A DNA stretch of 64,000 nucleotides from JAZDRH01 sp047470865 (GCF_047470865.1 NZ_JAZDRH010000003.1:143834-207833), one strand, 5' to 3'; counted from the stretch's first letter, positions 9,333 to 18,645 are shown. Translations and numbers: made by a program. The notes: generated by a model from the sequence alone, not told the origin.

Positions 9333-9773
9333 ATGGCTATAGAAAAAGCTGTAGCAGAACAGAAAGCCCACCATATTCAACAATTATTAAAAGCTGAAGG
9401 TTTTGCAGAAGGCGAGCTAAGTTGGGATGAGCAAAGCAAAACATGGGATTTAGTGTTTAAGTATGAAAAAAATAACTGTCTACTCATGACAGATGCTGAA
9501 GATACAAACTATGTCTCTATTTTACTGCCTAATTTCTGGGAAATTGAGTCTGCTGAGGAACTAGAACGTGCTTATCGTGCGGCGAATCGTGCTAACTTAG
9601 ATTCAAAAGGTGCAAAGGTTCAGGTCAAGCGTGATGAAAGCAACCTAGTTGCTGCTGTTGAGTTTGTTGTCGAAAATGATCAAGCGCTAACTGGGGCTGT
9701 CTTTTTCCGCTATTTAGGCATGCTAACTAACGTAGCCAATACCTTCGTCAATATCATGCGTGAAAATGGCTAA
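9333..9773 (+). CDS. YbjN-like protein of unknown function
   Basis: A soluble acidic 146-residue protein with no signal peptide. The layout (helix, antiparallel strands such as SWDEQSKTWDLVFKYEKNNCLLMTD, then the helix ESAEELERAYRAANRANLD and long C-terminal strands and helix) resembles the YbjN/type III chaperone-like fold. That family includes proteins linked to motility and stress in enterics, but no activity is established. Good ribosome site AAGGAATTACAC before ATG. It forms its own unit, with a 135-base leader and a strong terminator just after the stop. Confidence 0.7.
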   Translation: MAIEKAVAEQKAHHIQQLLKAEGFAEGELSWDEQSKTWDLVFKYEKNNCLLMTDAEDTNYVSILLPNFWEIESAEELERAYRAANRANLDSKGAKVQVKRDESNLVAAVEFVVENDQALTGAVFFRYLGMLTNVANTFVNIMRENG

Positions 9774-9788
9774 GCTTTGATTGAAAAT

Positions 9789-9812
9789 GGCGACCTTGAG
9801 TCGCCTTTTTTA
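9789..9812 (+). terminator. Intrinsic terminator after the YbjN-like gene
   Basis: GGCGAC-CTTGA-GTCGCC hairpin (9789-9805) followed directly by six T. Perfect 6-base GC-rich stem, 15 bases after the stop codon. Confidence 0.9.
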
Positions 9813-9840
9813 TGCATGATTATTTTTCAGTGGTGAATGC

Positions 9841-10734
9841 ATGGCCCATGATCATCAACATGATATTTCTAAGTTACCAGAAACACGGCTGACTATCGCC
9901 TTTGCATTAACTGCGGGCTTTATGTTGGTCGAGGTACTTGGCGGCTGGTTAACGGGTAGCTTGGCATTGATATCAGATGCAATGCACATGCTGACTGATT
10001 CTATTGCACTATTGCTGGCGCTAATTGCTATCTATGCTGGGCGTAAAGCTGCCGACTTGCTGCGTACTTATGGCTATGCACGTTTTGAAGTGCTGGCAGC
10101 AGCGGCTAATGCATTGATTTTGTTAGCTGTCGCTATTTATATTTTGTACGCCGCTATTAAACGCATTGGCTCAGATAGCGATATTCAAACCTTAGGTATG
10201 TTGTTGGTGGCGGTTGCTGGCTTAATAGTTAACCTAGTGTCTATGCGCTTATTAAGCAAAGCCAAAGATGAAAGTCTGAATGTAAAAGGTGCTTACCTTG
10301 AGGTTTGGGCAGACATGCTAGGTTCGCTAGCCGTTATTATTGGCGCCATTATTATTTGGAATACAGGCTGGCAATGGGTAGATTCAGTGTTAGCCGTGCT
10401 TATTGGCTTTATGGTGTTTCCGCGTACTTGGGTATTGCTTAAAGAGTGTTTGAACCTACTGTTAGAAGGCGTACCGAGCCATATGGATGTGCAAGAAATT
10501 GAGCAGTTGATTACTGAAACTGAAGGTGTCGCGAGTGTGCATGATCTACATCTTTGGGCATTAACGCAAAATAAACCCATGCTAACAGCTCATGTGGTAT
10601 TAAAAGAAGGCTTTGCTAGTGACAGAGTACGGCTTGCAATTGAGCAACGAATTAGCCAGAGCTTTGCGACATTAAAACATACGACACTGCAAATGGAATA
10701 TGCGGATAATAGCGAAAATGAGCACTTACATTAA
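9841..10734 (+). CDS. Cation diffusion facilitator (Zn/Co/Cd efflux) family transporter
   Basis: A 297-residue CDF protein that should export divalent metal from the cytoplasm in exchange for protons. It has a His/Asp-rich N-terminus (MAHDHQHD), six membrane helices and a cytoplasmic domain from about residue 210 with the typical GVASVHDLHLWALTQNKPMLTAHV. The TM2 metal site is DAMHMLTDS (HxxxD). The TM5 site reads YLEVWADMLGS, so the usual His is Glu (ExxxD). I believe a subgroup shares this, but metal preference may differ from ZitB/CzcD. The gene starts shortly after a terminator, so it has its own promoter. Confidence 0.93.
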   Translation: MAHDHQHDISKLPETRLTIAFALTAGFMLVEVLGGWLTGSLALISDAMHMLTDSIALLLALIAIYAGRKAADLLRTYGYARFEVLAAAANALILLAVAIYILYAAIKRIGSDSDIQTLGMLLVAVAGLIVNLVSMRLLSKAKDESLNVKGAYLEVWADMLGSLAVIIGAIIIWNTGWQWVDSVLAVLIGFMVFPRTWVLLKECLNLLLEGVPSHMDVQEIEQLITETEGVASVHDLHLWALTQNKPMLTAHVVLKEGFASDRVRLAIEQRISQSFATLKHTTLQMEYADNSENEHLH

Positions 10735-10759
10735 AAACAGCGACTTGGAATCGCTGTTT
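10735..10759. terminator. Bidirectional terminator between convergent genes
   Basis: AAACAGCGA / TCGCTGTTT inverted repeat with a 7-base loop, starting one base after the CDF stop and ending six bases before the stop of the convergent GDYXXLXY gene. A-rich and T-rich stem ends let it act on both strands. Confidence 0.75.
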
Positions 10760-10764
10760 CTCGT

Positions 10765-11250
10765 TTAAGGTTTAATCAGTTTTAGCTCAGCATCATACAT
10801 GTCTTTCAGTAATAGCTCACCACTGTCGGATACTCTAAACTCACCATACTGTGCTGCATCGTAGGCTGAGCCGTGGCCTTCTTGAAAGAAGAACGCATTG
10901 GTGGCTAGCATGACCCGGCCGCGGCGTATTCTAAATTGCATGCGAAGCTGATTGACGTTCAGCGCTTGGCCTTCATCCAGCGCATTAAAGTGGGCTATTT
11001 GTTGCTCATCAAGATCAACAATAACATGCCCCTCAGTAGATGACCTTGATTTCAGTGATTGCTGTATTTTGTTTGCGATATCAAAGTGTAGCACCATATA
11101 GTCGCCCTGCATGAGAGAGCGAGGATCAACAGGTGCTAGTTTTAAAAAGGCAACTCTGCCTTGAGCCAACTGTTGTTCTTTTTGCCAAATGCTGTAATTA
11201 ATCACTGCTAAGCAAAGCACTGCAAAGGCAATAGTTAGCCATTTACGCAT
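10765..11250 (-). CDS. GDYXXLXY domain protein
   Basis: A 161-residue protein with one N-terminal hydrophobic helix or signal anchor (WLTIAFAVLCLAVINYSIW), then a soluble domain containing the family signature MQGDYMVLHF at about residues 49-58. The family is of unknown function and almost always follows DUF4401 and DUF2157 membrane proteins, exactly as here. Its start overlaps the end of the DUF4401 gene by 8 bases, so translation is probably coupled. Likely inner-membrane attached and facing the periplasm. Confidence 0.88.
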   Translation of the reverse strand: MRKWLTIAFAVLCLAVINYSIWQKEQQLAQGRVAFLKLAPVDPRSLMQGDYMVLHFDIANKIQQSLKSRSSTEGHVIVDLDEQQIAHFNALDEGQALNVNQLRMQFRIRRGRVMLATNAFFFQEGHGSAYDAAQYGEFRVSDSGELLLKDMYDAELKLIKP

Positions 11251-12328
11251 TTACTAGCTCCTTATGAAAGCGGTTGAGGATCCAGCTAATCAATAGCAAG
11301 CCAGCGCCTAGTGCCATTAACATTAATGATTTATCAAATAACGACCATTGCAAACTGTAGTAGAACCAAGAAATATACAAAACTGTACTCACTAACCCTG
11401 CCCACTTGATAACTGGAACTGCCAAGGTAAAGCCAATCAATATAAGGCCAGCTAATATACCTAGTGGCGGCATAAAATATTGCGCAGTTAAGATTAACGC
11501 CAAAAGTGGCAAGTAAAGAATATAGAGCCTGGACTTAGGTTGACCATGGAAGCGAATTAGGTGAGCTAAGATAAATAACTCTGCCGCAATCAATACACCT
11601 TGTTCTAGCCACTTTGGCGTTTGCGACCAAGTATCTCTCCATGCGCTATAGCGTATAAAGTCATAGATTAACTCCAGCCACCATGTCCACATGCAGATGA
11701 GCAATATGAGACTCACCAATAGTCCGTACATAAGTGGACGTATAAATGAGATAAAAGACAGGTTGCGGTACTGGTGACTGGCGCAGAAAGCTAATAGCAG
11801 TAAATAAATAGCTGGAAAGATAGATAAAGCATTAAAGCGATTAACTAAAATTAAACTTATACTGAAGCCAACAACGCTTAGAATTCGGTGCCAGTGGTTA
11901 TTAAATAAGAAAAATAAACCAGCATATAAGAAAGTACTGACTAAACTCGCGGCATGTATGACTTCAGCTTTACCAGAATATTGGTTATAAAATTGAAACC
12001 ATGTGGCGCCTACAATAAAGAATCCTTGTGCACACAAACTCAACGCTAGTGCTATTTGCTCAAAGAAAGAACTGAACTGCCCTTTACCCCGAAAGAGCCA
12101 GAATACCACAAAGAAAAACACCCCACTCCAAAGCAGCAATATACTCGGTGATTTAAAGAGCCACCAGCCACTTATGGCACACGCAATACCTAGAAATAAA
12201 GCCGCTAGCCATGCAGAAAAACCCTGCAAAATAGCCATAAAAATACTTTTCTGTTCGGTATGAGCAGGTGCATCTGCTGTAATTAGTTGCTTATCTTTTA
12301 GTGATTGCCATAGCGCTAAATTATGCAT
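11243..12328 (-). CDS. DUF4401 integral membrane protein
   Basis: A 361-residue protein with about ten membrane helices and a short N-terminal soluble part (LWQSLKDKQLITADAP), characteristic of DUF4401. Second gene of a three-gene operon DUF2157-DUF4401-GDYXXLXY; it overlaps both neighbours by 8 bases. No enzymatic motif is visible. The conserved trio suggests a membrane complex, but no function is known to me. Confidence 0.85.
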   Translation of the reverse strand: MHNLALWQSLKDKQLITADAPAHTEQKSIFMAILQGFSAWLAALFLGIACAISGWWLFKSPSILLLWSGVFFFVVFWLFRGKGQFSSFFEQIALALSLCAQGFFIVGATWFQFYNQYSGKAEVIHAASLVSTFLYAGLFFLFNNHWHRILSVVGFSISLILVNRFNALSIFPAIYLLLLAFCASHQYRNLSFISFIRPLMYGLLVSLILLICMWTWWLELIYDFIRYSAWRDTWSQTPKWLEQGVLIAAELFILAHLIRFHGQPKSRLYILYLPLLALILTAQYFMPPLGILAGLILIGFTLAVPVIKWAGLVSTVLYISWFYYSLQWSLFDKSLMLMALGAGLLLISWILNRFHKELVNA

Positions 12329-13298
12329 GACGAACCTCTCTAGCCACTTTGCGTAGCCAAATTAAAGCGCTACTGGATAAGGCAATAATTAATAAGGCGT
12401 AGATAAAAAAGGACAGGGCATCAAAGTCATGTATTAAATCAGCAACTATAGTAAAAATAACCACACTAATAGAGAGCGTAAAACTACTTAAAATAAATAG
12501 GTTAATGCTGCGTACTCGGTAAATATAGTACATGGTTGCCAGCATAGCTGTCCAAACTACAACAGTAAAAATGTAGTGAGCATCGTAGTTATAAGAAATG
12601 ATTTCTGAGCATAGCAAATAGGTTGCGCAGAACATGCAGAAAAAACTAAATGTCTGGCAGATTAAACGCAGTGTGGCGCTGTTTGGATTACGTTTAGAGG
12701 CATAACCAAAAGCAAGTAACCAAGCCAGCGATTGTATAAATAATACCCAAAACTCAACCTGCTCATCATTTATCAAAAATTGGTTAAAACTATACACAAC
12801 TAAATAAAGGTGACTGGCCAAAGCCAGTAATAAGGCACTACATAACCATAAGGTAGCGGAGCGAGCTAACGCAGATAAAGGCATCAACATCAAAGCCCAA
12901 GTAAGGAATAACTGATAAGGATCAGCGCCTGTTTGGTAGGTTTGCCCAAAGAGTGCCAGATTTGCACCTAAAATCAGACCTATGGCAAAAATAATCGCTT
13001 GTCCTACTAAGCTGTGTAATTGAGCAAAGGCTAGGGCCAGTAAGGATAACGCCAGTACAGCTTGTGCAATGGCAAATTTTTCAAAACGTGTAAGTTCTGC
13101 CCAGTTATATGCAAAAAAGAAAATGATACCGCTACATAAGAATAAAACGCCAAAGGTCAGTAGTAGGCGCTGTAAAAACTGAATGCCTTGTGCGGTATTA
13201 GGGAAAGCTTGAGCCTCATGCAAGGCTTGTTCTAAGTGTTTAGCAGGTATCACACCATTTTCTACCCACTGCACTAATTGCTGAGCGTCTGAGCTCAT
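12321..13298 (-). CDS. DUF2157 integral membrane protein
   Basis: A 325-residue protein with a cytoplasmic N-domain (QQLVQWVENGVIPAKHLEQAL, residues about 6-30) followed by around ten helices starting LLTFGVLFLCSGIIFFFAYNW. The N-domain and the FFAYNWAELTRFEKFAIAQ segment are typical of DUF2157. First gene of the overlapping trio; the operon promoter should lie in 13299-13462. Function unknown. Confidence 0.87.
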   Translation of the reverse strand: MSSDAQQLVQWVENGVIPAKHLEQALHEAQAFPNTAQGIQFLQRLLLTFGVLFLCSGIIFFFAYNWAELTRFEKFAIAQAVLALSLLALAFAQLHSLVGQAIIFAIGLILGANLALFGQTYQTGADPYQLFLTWALMLMPLSALARSATLWLCSALLLALASHLYLVVYSFNQFLINDEQVEFWVLFIQSLAWLLAFGYASKRNPNSATLRLICQTFSFFCMFCATYLLCSEIISYNYDAHYIFTVVVWTAMLATMYYIYRVRSINLFILSSFTLSISVVIFTIVADLIHDFDALSFFIYALLIIALSSSALIWLRKVAREVRHA

Positions 13299-13435
13299 AA
13301 TTGCTTCCTTACGGTTAAAAGTGGAACTGCAAGGTCGTGCCTAATTGGCTTCAATTTAGCATGTGTTAGGCGGTTAACTATATGACGTTAGATCAGTAAA
13401 TGAGTTACATTTTGAGCGGGATACTTGCAACATAG

Positions 13436-13460
13436 GATAAGCGAGGAGCCCTCGCCTATC
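13436..13460 (-). terminator. Possible terminator hairpin of thyA
   Basis: Imperfect inverted repeat GATAAGCGAGG / CTCGCCTATC with a 4-base loop, ending two bases before the thyA stop codon. The stem is good but no T-run follows on the minus strand, so this is only a weak call. Confidence 0.35.
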
Positions 13461-13462
13461 TA

Positions 13463-14257
13463 TTATACAGCTACTTCAGCTTTAATATGAGGATCGGCTT
13501 CATAGTTAAGAAGCTCAAAGTCTTCAAAAGTAAAGTCATTTAACTCTGTTCTAGCTGGGTTTATTTGCATTGTAGGCAGCGCATGCGGCGTGCGTGATAA
13601 CTGCAAGTCGGCTTGCTCTAAATGGTTGCTATAAAGGTGGCAATCACCGCCAGTCCAAATAAAATCGCCTGCTTGTAAACCGCATACTTGGGCTACCATC
13701 ATAGTCAACAAGGCATAGCTTGCAATATTGAAAGGGACACCAAGAAAAATATCTGCAGAGCGCTGGTAGAGCTGGCAGCTTAATTTACCTTCAGCGACAT
13801 AAAATTGGAATAAAGCGTGACACGGAGGCAATGCCATGTCGTCTACAAGAGCAGGGTTCCAAGCTGAGACAATTAAGCGGCGTGAATCGGGTGTGTTACG
13901 AATCATCTCAATGAGCTTGCTGATTTGGTCAATGGACTCACCATTAGGCGTTGGCCAGCTACGCCATTGATAGCCGTACACAGGGCCAAGATCGCCATTT
14001 TCATCAGCCCACTCATCCCAGATGCGCACACCATGGTCTTTTAGATACTTAATATTAGTATCGCCACGTAAAAACCATAACAACTCATAAATAATTGAGC
14101 GTAAATGACATTTTTTAGTGGTCACTAAAGGAAAACCATCGGCTAAGTTAAAGCGCATTTGGTAGCCAAAAACACTTAATGTACCTGTACCTGTGCGGTC
14201 GCCTTTAAAGCAGCCGTTTTCGCGTACATGGCGCATGAGGTCTAGATATTGTTTCAT
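13463..14257 (-). CDS. thyA: Thymidylate synthase
   Basis: Makes dTMP from dUMP with methylene-tetrahydrofolate as methyl donor and reductant. At 264 residues it is the same length as the E. coli enzyme. Visible motifs: GDRTGTGTLSVFGYQMRFNL (folate/phosphate loop), catalytic Cys in LPPCHALFQFYV near residue 146, QRSADIFLGVPFNIASYALL and the dUMP-contact HLYSNH. It lies near lgt as in Pseudomonas, here with the hemerythrin gene between them. Own promoter upstream of 14257. Confidence 0.98.
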   Translation of the reverse strand: MKQYLDLMRHVRENGCFKGDRTGTGTLSVFGYQMRFNLADGFPLVTTKKCHLRSIIYELLWFLRGDTNIKYLKDHGVRIWDEWADENGDLGPVYGYQWRSWPTPNGESIDQISKLIEMIRNTPDSRRLIVSAWNPALVDDMALPPCHALFQFYVAEGKLSCQLYQRSADIFLGVPFNIASYALLTMMVAQVCGLQAGDFIWTGGDCHLYSNHLEQADLQLSRTPHALPTMQINPARTELNDFTFEDFELLNYEADPHIKAEVAV

Positions 14258-14422
14258 TCGATCACTTATGGGTCAGGATGCAGCACCTATAGTGCCTTAA
14301 TTAGCCGCAGGCATAAAGATGTAATAGTTCCGTAACATTACAAGCATTGATCTAGGCTTAAAGAATAAAAGGCTATTTATGGTACAAAAACAACTTCAAC
14401 AGTACAGGTTTAAATTCTCATT

Positions 14423-14878
14423 ATGGCAGTTTTAGATTTAACTTGGTCCGACGAGTATGTGTTGGGCATTGATGTCGTTGATCAGCAGCATCGACAATTA
14501 TTTACCTACTTTAAAGAAATTGATGACGCTATTGCTGCACGCAATGCACAAGAGGTTGAGATAGTAGTTAATGGATTAGTGAACTACGCTATTTCCCACA
14601 ATACTTTTGAAGAGTCTTTAATGGAGCAGGCTAACTATCCATTGCTAGAGGCGCATCATAAGATTCATGAAAGTTTTAAAAAACGAGCAATGAGCTATTT
14701 AGATAAGCTCAATAGTGGAGCAGATCCCTTTAAAATAGCAGAGCAAGTACGCATCTATATTGGCTTATGGTTAGTCAGCCATGTAAAACATGAGGATCGA
14801 GATTATGTGCCTTATGTAAAGAAAATCACTAAGAAAAGTGGAGTAGTCAGTTCTTTATTAGGACGCTTTTTCCGTTAA
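14423..14878 (+). CDS. Bacteriohemerythrin (di-iron oxygen-binding protein)
   Basis: A 151-residue four-helix hemerythrin. The di-iron ligands can be followed: H in VVDQQHRQLF, H and E in YAISHNTFEESLM, H and H in LEAHHKIHESF, then H and D in SHVKHEDRDYVPYV. It begins ML-like with AVLDLTWSDEYVLGIDVVD as in single-domain bacterial proteins. These bind O2 reversibly or sense it; the partner cannot be told from context. It is transcribed alone between thyA and lgt, both of which are on the opposite strand. Confidence 0.92.
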   Translation: MAVLDLTWSDEYVLGIDVVDQQHRQLFTYFKEIDDAIAARNAQEVEIVVNGLVNYAISHNTFEESLMEQANYPLLEAHHKIHESFKKRAMSYLDKLNSGADPFKIAEQVRIYIGLWLVSHVKHEDRDYVPYVKKITKKSGVVSSLLGRFFR

Positions 14879-14887
14879 TGCTCAAAT

Positions 14888-14912
14888 GCCCACTTATTCA
14901 GTCTAAGTGGGC
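14888..14912. terminator. Hairpin between convergent hemerythrin and lgt genes
   Basis: Perfect 9-base stem GCCCACTTA / TAAGTGGGC with a 7-base loop, located between two convergent stop codons. T-tracts on either side are short, so efficiency is uncertain, but position and stem strength suggest a shared terminator. Confidence 0.65.
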
Positions 14913-14919
14913 AAAAACA

Positions 14920-15720
14920 TTATCTTGCGGCTAAGCTTGCTTGGCGTTTATAGGCCCAAAGCATTAAACCAACACCAAAAGCCATCATAGGTAAGCTTAG
15001 AACTTGCCCCATGGTTACCCAGTTGAAGGCTAAGTAGCCCAGTTGCGCATCAGGTTCTCGTACAAACTCAACCATAAAGCGGAAGATGCCGTAGCAAGTC
15101 ACAAATAGACCTGAAATAGCGGCTGTTGGCCGTGGTTTACGTGAGTAAATCCAAAGAATTAAGAATAGCGCAACGCCTTCCAAGGCAAATTGATAAAGCT
15201 GGGAAGGATGACGTGCTAATTGCAGAGGATCTGTAGGGAAGACCATGGCCCAGCTTGCATCAGTGGCTTTACCCCACAACTCGCCATTAATAAAGTTACC
15301 AATACGACCCGCACCTAAGCCAATAGGCACTAAGGGGGCGACGAAATCAGCGAGCTCGAAGAAGGGTTTTTTCTGTTTTCGGCTAAAGATCACCATGGCC
15401 AGAATGACGCCTAATAAGCCGCCGTGGAACGACATGCCGCCTTTCCATACTTGTAGGATCAGTAGAGGCTGATTGATGTAGGACTGCAAATCATAAAACA
15501 ATACATAACCAAGGCGCCCACCTAGCATAACCCCCATAGCACATAAAAAAACCAAGTCAGATAGGGTTTCATTGGTCCAGCTAGGATCAAAGCGTTTCAT
15601 ACGCATTTTGGCAAGCGCCCATGCGGCGCCAATGCCGATTAAGTACATAAGACCATACCAATGTACTTGCAACGGCCCTAGAGCGAAAGCTACAGGATCA
15701 ATATTGGGATAGGACAGCAT
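14920..15720 (-). CDS. lgt: Prolipoprotein diacylglyceryl transferase
   Basis: Transfers diacylglycerol from phosphatidylglycerol to the lipobox cysteine of prolipoproteins; inner membrane. The protein has 266 residues and about seven helices. Signature motifs: HWYGLMYLIG near the N-terminus, GRLGYVLFYD, GGMSFHGGLLG and the Lgt signature GRIGNFINGELWGK near residue 142. It follows the TauE gene by nine bases on the same strand. It is required for the lipoproteins of the 35.6-36.9 kb genes. Confidence 0.97.
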   Translation of the reverse strand: MLSYPNIDPVAFALGPLQVHWYGLMYLIGIGAAWALAKMRMKRFDPSWTNETLSDLVFLCAMGVMLGGRLGYVLFYDLQSYINQPLLILQVWKGGMSFHGGLLGVILAMVIFSRKQKKPFFELADFVAPLVPIGLGAGRIGNFINGELWGKATDASWAMVFPTDPLQLARHPSQLYQFALEGVALFLILWIYSRKPRPTAAISGLFVTCYGIFRFMVEFVREPDAQLGYLAFNWVTMGQVLSLPMMAFGVGLMLWAYKRQASLAAR

Positions 15721-15729
15721 GTAAATTCC

Positions 15730-16524
15730 TTATATGAAAAAACTAGTTCCAACACTAACTAGTAATAATGCAAAGAGTTGTTTTAGCCGTTTAGGTTGCA
15801 AACGATGTGCTAAACGAGCGCCAAAACGTGCGAAAATCATTGAAGTTAGTGCAATACCTAGCATGGCGGGCAGGTAAACAAAACCTAAACTGTATTCAGG
15901 TAGTTGTGGGTCTCCCCAACCATTTAGCATAAACATGAATGCGCCTGATGCTGCAATAGGCACGCCACAAGCTGAGGAAGTTGCTACAGCCCGCTGCATA
16001 CTAACGCCACGCCATGTTAAAAAGGGCACTGTTAAGGTGCCGCCACCAATACCAAAAATAGCCGATGCCCAGCCAATGACACCCCCTGCAGATAATAATG
16101 CAGGCTTGCGTGGAGAAGGACCTTGTGCTGGTTGTTTAGGTCCTATATCAAACGCCATTTTGATTGCCATTACGATGGCAAAAACGCCAATAATCTTCTG
16201 TAAATGCTCACCGTTGAGCAAAGCGGCTGTTTTGGCACCTAAAGCTGTGCCAAGAATAATACCAACACTTAGCCAAGCGACTAATGACCACAGCACAGCC
16301 CCTTTTTTGTTGTGCTCAAGTGCAGAGTTGATTGAGGTAAAAATAATAGTTGCCAGCGAAGTACCTATAGCAAGATGCGTCAAAATATCAGGTGCCACAC
16401 CCTGTGCTTTAAAGCTATAAACTAAGGCAGGAACTATAATTAAACCGCCACCAACACCGAACAAGCCCGCCAGCACGCCAGCTGCTGCCCCAAGAACAAG
16501 ATAGGTAAGGAGTACAGCAGCCAT
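15730..16524 (-). CDS. TauE/SafE family anion exporter
   Basis: A 264-residue inner-membrane protein with about eight helices in two repeats. Each repeat starts with a glycine-rich family motif: GLFGVGGGLIIVPAL near residue 20 and AIFGIGGGTLTVPFLTWRG near 155. The family exports sulfite, sulfoacetate or similar organosulfur anions. The gene sits directly upstream of lgt in the same direction (nine-base gap), an arrangement I recall from Pseudomonas genomes. Substrate not determinable. Confidence 0.92.
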   Translation of the reverse strand: MAAVLLTYLVLGAAAGVLAGLFGVGGGLIIVPALVYSFKAQGVAPDILTHLAIGTSLATIIFTSINSALEHNKKGAVLWSLVAWLSVGIILGTALGAKTAALLNGEHLQKIIGVFAIVMAIKMAFDIGPKQPAQGPSPRKPALLSAGGVIGWASAIFGIGGGTLTVPFLTWRGVSMQRAVATSSACGVPIAASGAFMFMLNGWGDPQLPEYSLGFVYLPAMLGIALTSMIFARFGARLAHRLQPKRLKQLFALLLVSVGTSFFI

Positions 16525-16566
16525 GTATAACCTCTCTTGGTTAATTTTTATTTTCAGCTAATCGGA

Positions 16567-17076
16567 TTAAGCAGTGGTTAAATCACGTGTCATATATACC
16601 GCAGCTCCAGTATAGGTTGCTAATATTTGACGCTGTTGAGCTGTTAAGTCATGGCGGATGGTATAACCAAAACGTGACCAAAAAGGTGCAGAACCTTGTA
16701 CAGAAACTAGGGCAGAGTAAGGTAGCTGATCTTGTTTGGCGAGAGATAATTTATGTTCTACCAGTGCAGGACCAATGCCACGGCCGCCAGCACGTGTTGA
16801 TACCGCTAAATCATGTAGATAAAGGCAATCTGGGGTTTTGGCAGGGCAGAACTTACCATCCAATGGTGTTATTTCGCCCAAGTTAGACCGGTAACTAAAT
16901 AAGTAACCACAGACACCAAGGTCATCTTCAGCAACCCAAGCTAGGTCAGGGACTTCTTGCAGACGAGCAAAAATCACATCTTCGCTCTCTTGGGTTAATT
17001 CATGATAGGCTTGCGCCTGGATTTTCATGATGGCAGGAATATCATTAGCCTGCATTAAACGTATAGCAAAACTCAT
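16567..17076 (-). CDS. GNAT-family N-acetyltransferase
   Basis: A 169-residue single-domain GNAT protein. It starts FAIRLMQANDIPAIMKIQAQAY. The acetyl-CoA loop appears in the DLAVSTRAGGRGIGPALVEHKLSLA segment (R/Q-x-x-G-x-G/A pattern), then YSALVSVQGSAPFWSRFGY. Acceptor unknown. It precedes the TauE gene by 42 bases in the same direction and may be co-transcribed. Confidence 0.88.
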   Translation of the reverse strand: MSFAIRLMQANDIPAIMKIQAQAYHELTQESEDVIFARLQEVPDLAWVAEDDLGVCGYLFSYRSNLGEITPLDGKFCPAKTPDCLYLHDLAVSTRAGGRGIGPALVEHKLSLAKQDQLPYSALVSVQGSAPFWSRFGYTIRHDLTAQQRQILATYTGAAVYMTRDLTTA

Positions 17077-17142
17077 TATTAGCGAAGAAAGAACAAGCTT
17101 TCTTTTCTCCTATTGTTATAAGTCGACATATTTTAGCTTAGT

Positions 17143-18501
17143 TTAGTCTTTTTGACTGTTTTCTTCTTCTAGGGTGACATTGTCATTACTAACAGGTTCA
17201 ACTACTTGTCCTTCAGGTTCGTAGTTGTGTGCTTCTAATTCAGCGGCATCCATAACCATTTCTTCTTGCACCATTTCTTCATCTATACGTGGATCTAAAG
17301 CAACCACAAGAGGCGAGCTGGTTAAGCTACTTGGCATATGCATATGTTGTACTGCATCGCTCTTAGCAATAGGTGCAGGAACAGCTTGTGAACGCGCAGT
17401 TAATACAATTAATAGAGAGGCGGCTGCAAAGAATGCAAAGAGCATATTAGGCCCAAAGTAAGTCATTAATAAGCCTGCTGAAATAGGGCCAATACTGGCA
17501 CCGAGTCCAAATACAGCAAGCAAGACAGCGGTTAAAGATACGCGGCGACGAGGTGCTATATGGTCATTGGCAAAGGCAATAGCTAAAGGGTAAACACTAA
17601 ATAAGAAGGCACAGGTTGCAGCACCTATAGCAAATACAATCCATTCATTAAGGTCAGTAAGTACCGCAAGGGGAATAGCACAGAGAATTAACCCAGCGCC
17701 TACTGCACGAATAACTTTTGGGCGTTGAAAGTGATCAGAGAACCAGCCCATGGGCCATTGAATAAATACCCCAGCAACAATGCAGGTAGCAACAAATAAC
17801 CCAATGTGCGTTGTGTTAAATCCTAGCTGCTTCGCGTAAAAAGGTGCGAGTCCATAAAAAGAACCTTCCATCATGCCTGATAGAAAACTAGTAATCATAG
17901 CTACTTTGGCGTGTTTGAAATAATACAAGGGAGCAAGGCGAGCAGGCTTTAACGGATTAGGATGCAGGCGCTTGGTCAGTGCTACAGGCACTAAACACAT
18001 GGAATAACACATAGCGACCAAAAGCAGTAGTTTGCTGCCTAACTCAGGAAAACTAGCTAATACTAGCTGCCCTAAAACTAGCCCCATATAGGCCGCCATC
18101 ATATAGCCTGAAAAAATAATACCGCGGTTTTCGGTACTTGATTGCTCATTTAGCCAGCTTTCAATCACCATATACATACACATAGTGCTTAATCCAACCA
18201 GAAAGCGCAGCAATAACCACATGCTGAGCTGCTCAGTTAAACCATGGCACATAATAGCCGCAGTAACAAAACCAGCACAGGCAACAAATGCACGAATATG
18301 ACCAACTCGGGCAATCAGCTTATGCCCTAATTTACCGCCTAGAACCAAACCAAGGTAAAACGACGTCATTAGCGCACCAACCCAGAATCCATTGGCATGC
18401 TGTGCAATATAGAGGCCTAAAAATGTACTTAATAGGCCTGAGCCCAACATCAAGAGTAAGGTTGAAAAGTACAGTGAACGGAAGTCTTTCCAAAGTTCCA
18501 T
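17143..18501 (-). CDS. MFS transporter, YcaD-like
   Basis: A 452-residue permease with 12 helices and an acidic cytoplasmic C-terminal tail of about 70 residues (EEMVQEEMVMDAAELEAH, ending EENSQKD). The N-terminus ELWKDFRSLYFSTLLLMLGSGLLSTFLGLYIA and the SWLNEQSSTENRGIIFSGYM loop match the YcaD family. I start at the ATG at 18501, preceded by GGAACCACC; an upstream alternative at 18540 adds 13 unlikely residues. Substrate unknown. The acidic tail is longer than in E. coli YcaD. Confidence 0.88.
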   Translation of the reverse strand: MELWKDFRSLYFSTLLLMLGSGLLSTFLGLYIAQHANGFWVGALMTSFYLGLVLGGKLGHKLIARVGHIRAFVACAGFVTAAIMCHGLTEQLSMWLLLRFLVGLSTMCMYMVIESWLNEQSSTENRGIIFSGYMMAAYMGLVLGQLVLASFPELGSKLLLLVAMCYSMCLVPVALTKRLHPNPLKPARLAPLYYFKHAKVAMITSFLSGMMEGSFYGLAPFYAKQLGFNTTHIGLFVATCIVAGVFIQWPMGWFSDHFQRPKVIRAVGAGLILCAIPLAVLTDLNEWIVFAIGAATCAFLFSVYPLAIAFANDHIAPRRRVSLTAVLLAVFGLGASIGPISAGLLMTYFGPNMLFAFFAAASLLIVLTARSQAVPAPIAKSDAVQHMHMPSSLTSSPLVVALDPRIDEEMVQEEMVMDAAELEAHNYEPEGQVVEPVSNDNVTLEEENSQKD

Positions 18502-18607
18502 GGTGGTTCCAGCAAGGGTTAAAACAAAATCTAACGTCAAAAATACTTATAAAAGAACAAGAAGAACGTTATAGAGGATAGGTTGATATGTACAGGGTAA
18601 AGATAAA

Positions 18608-18645
18608 GGCTAAAAAGATAACCTTTAAATGTAAAGGTTATCTTT
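18608..18645 (-). terminator. Intrinsic terminator of the ALDH/Tat/GMC operon
   Basis: Perfect 14-base inverted repeat AAAGATAACCTTTA / TAAAGGTTATCTTT (18614-18627, 18632-18645) with a 4-base loop. On the minus strand it runs out into TTTTT-A, 31 bases after the GMC stop. Confidence 0.88.

Noticed and set aside
9841..10734. CDF protein as defective because TM5 HxxxD reads ExxxD
   Set aside because: The rest of the protein is intact, and I believe a subgroup shares the YLEVWxDxLGS motif, so this more likely reflects metal preference than loss of function.
15935..16420. 161-codon plus-strand open frame
   Set aside because: Fully antisense to the TauE-family gene, which has its conserved glycine motifs on the minus strand.
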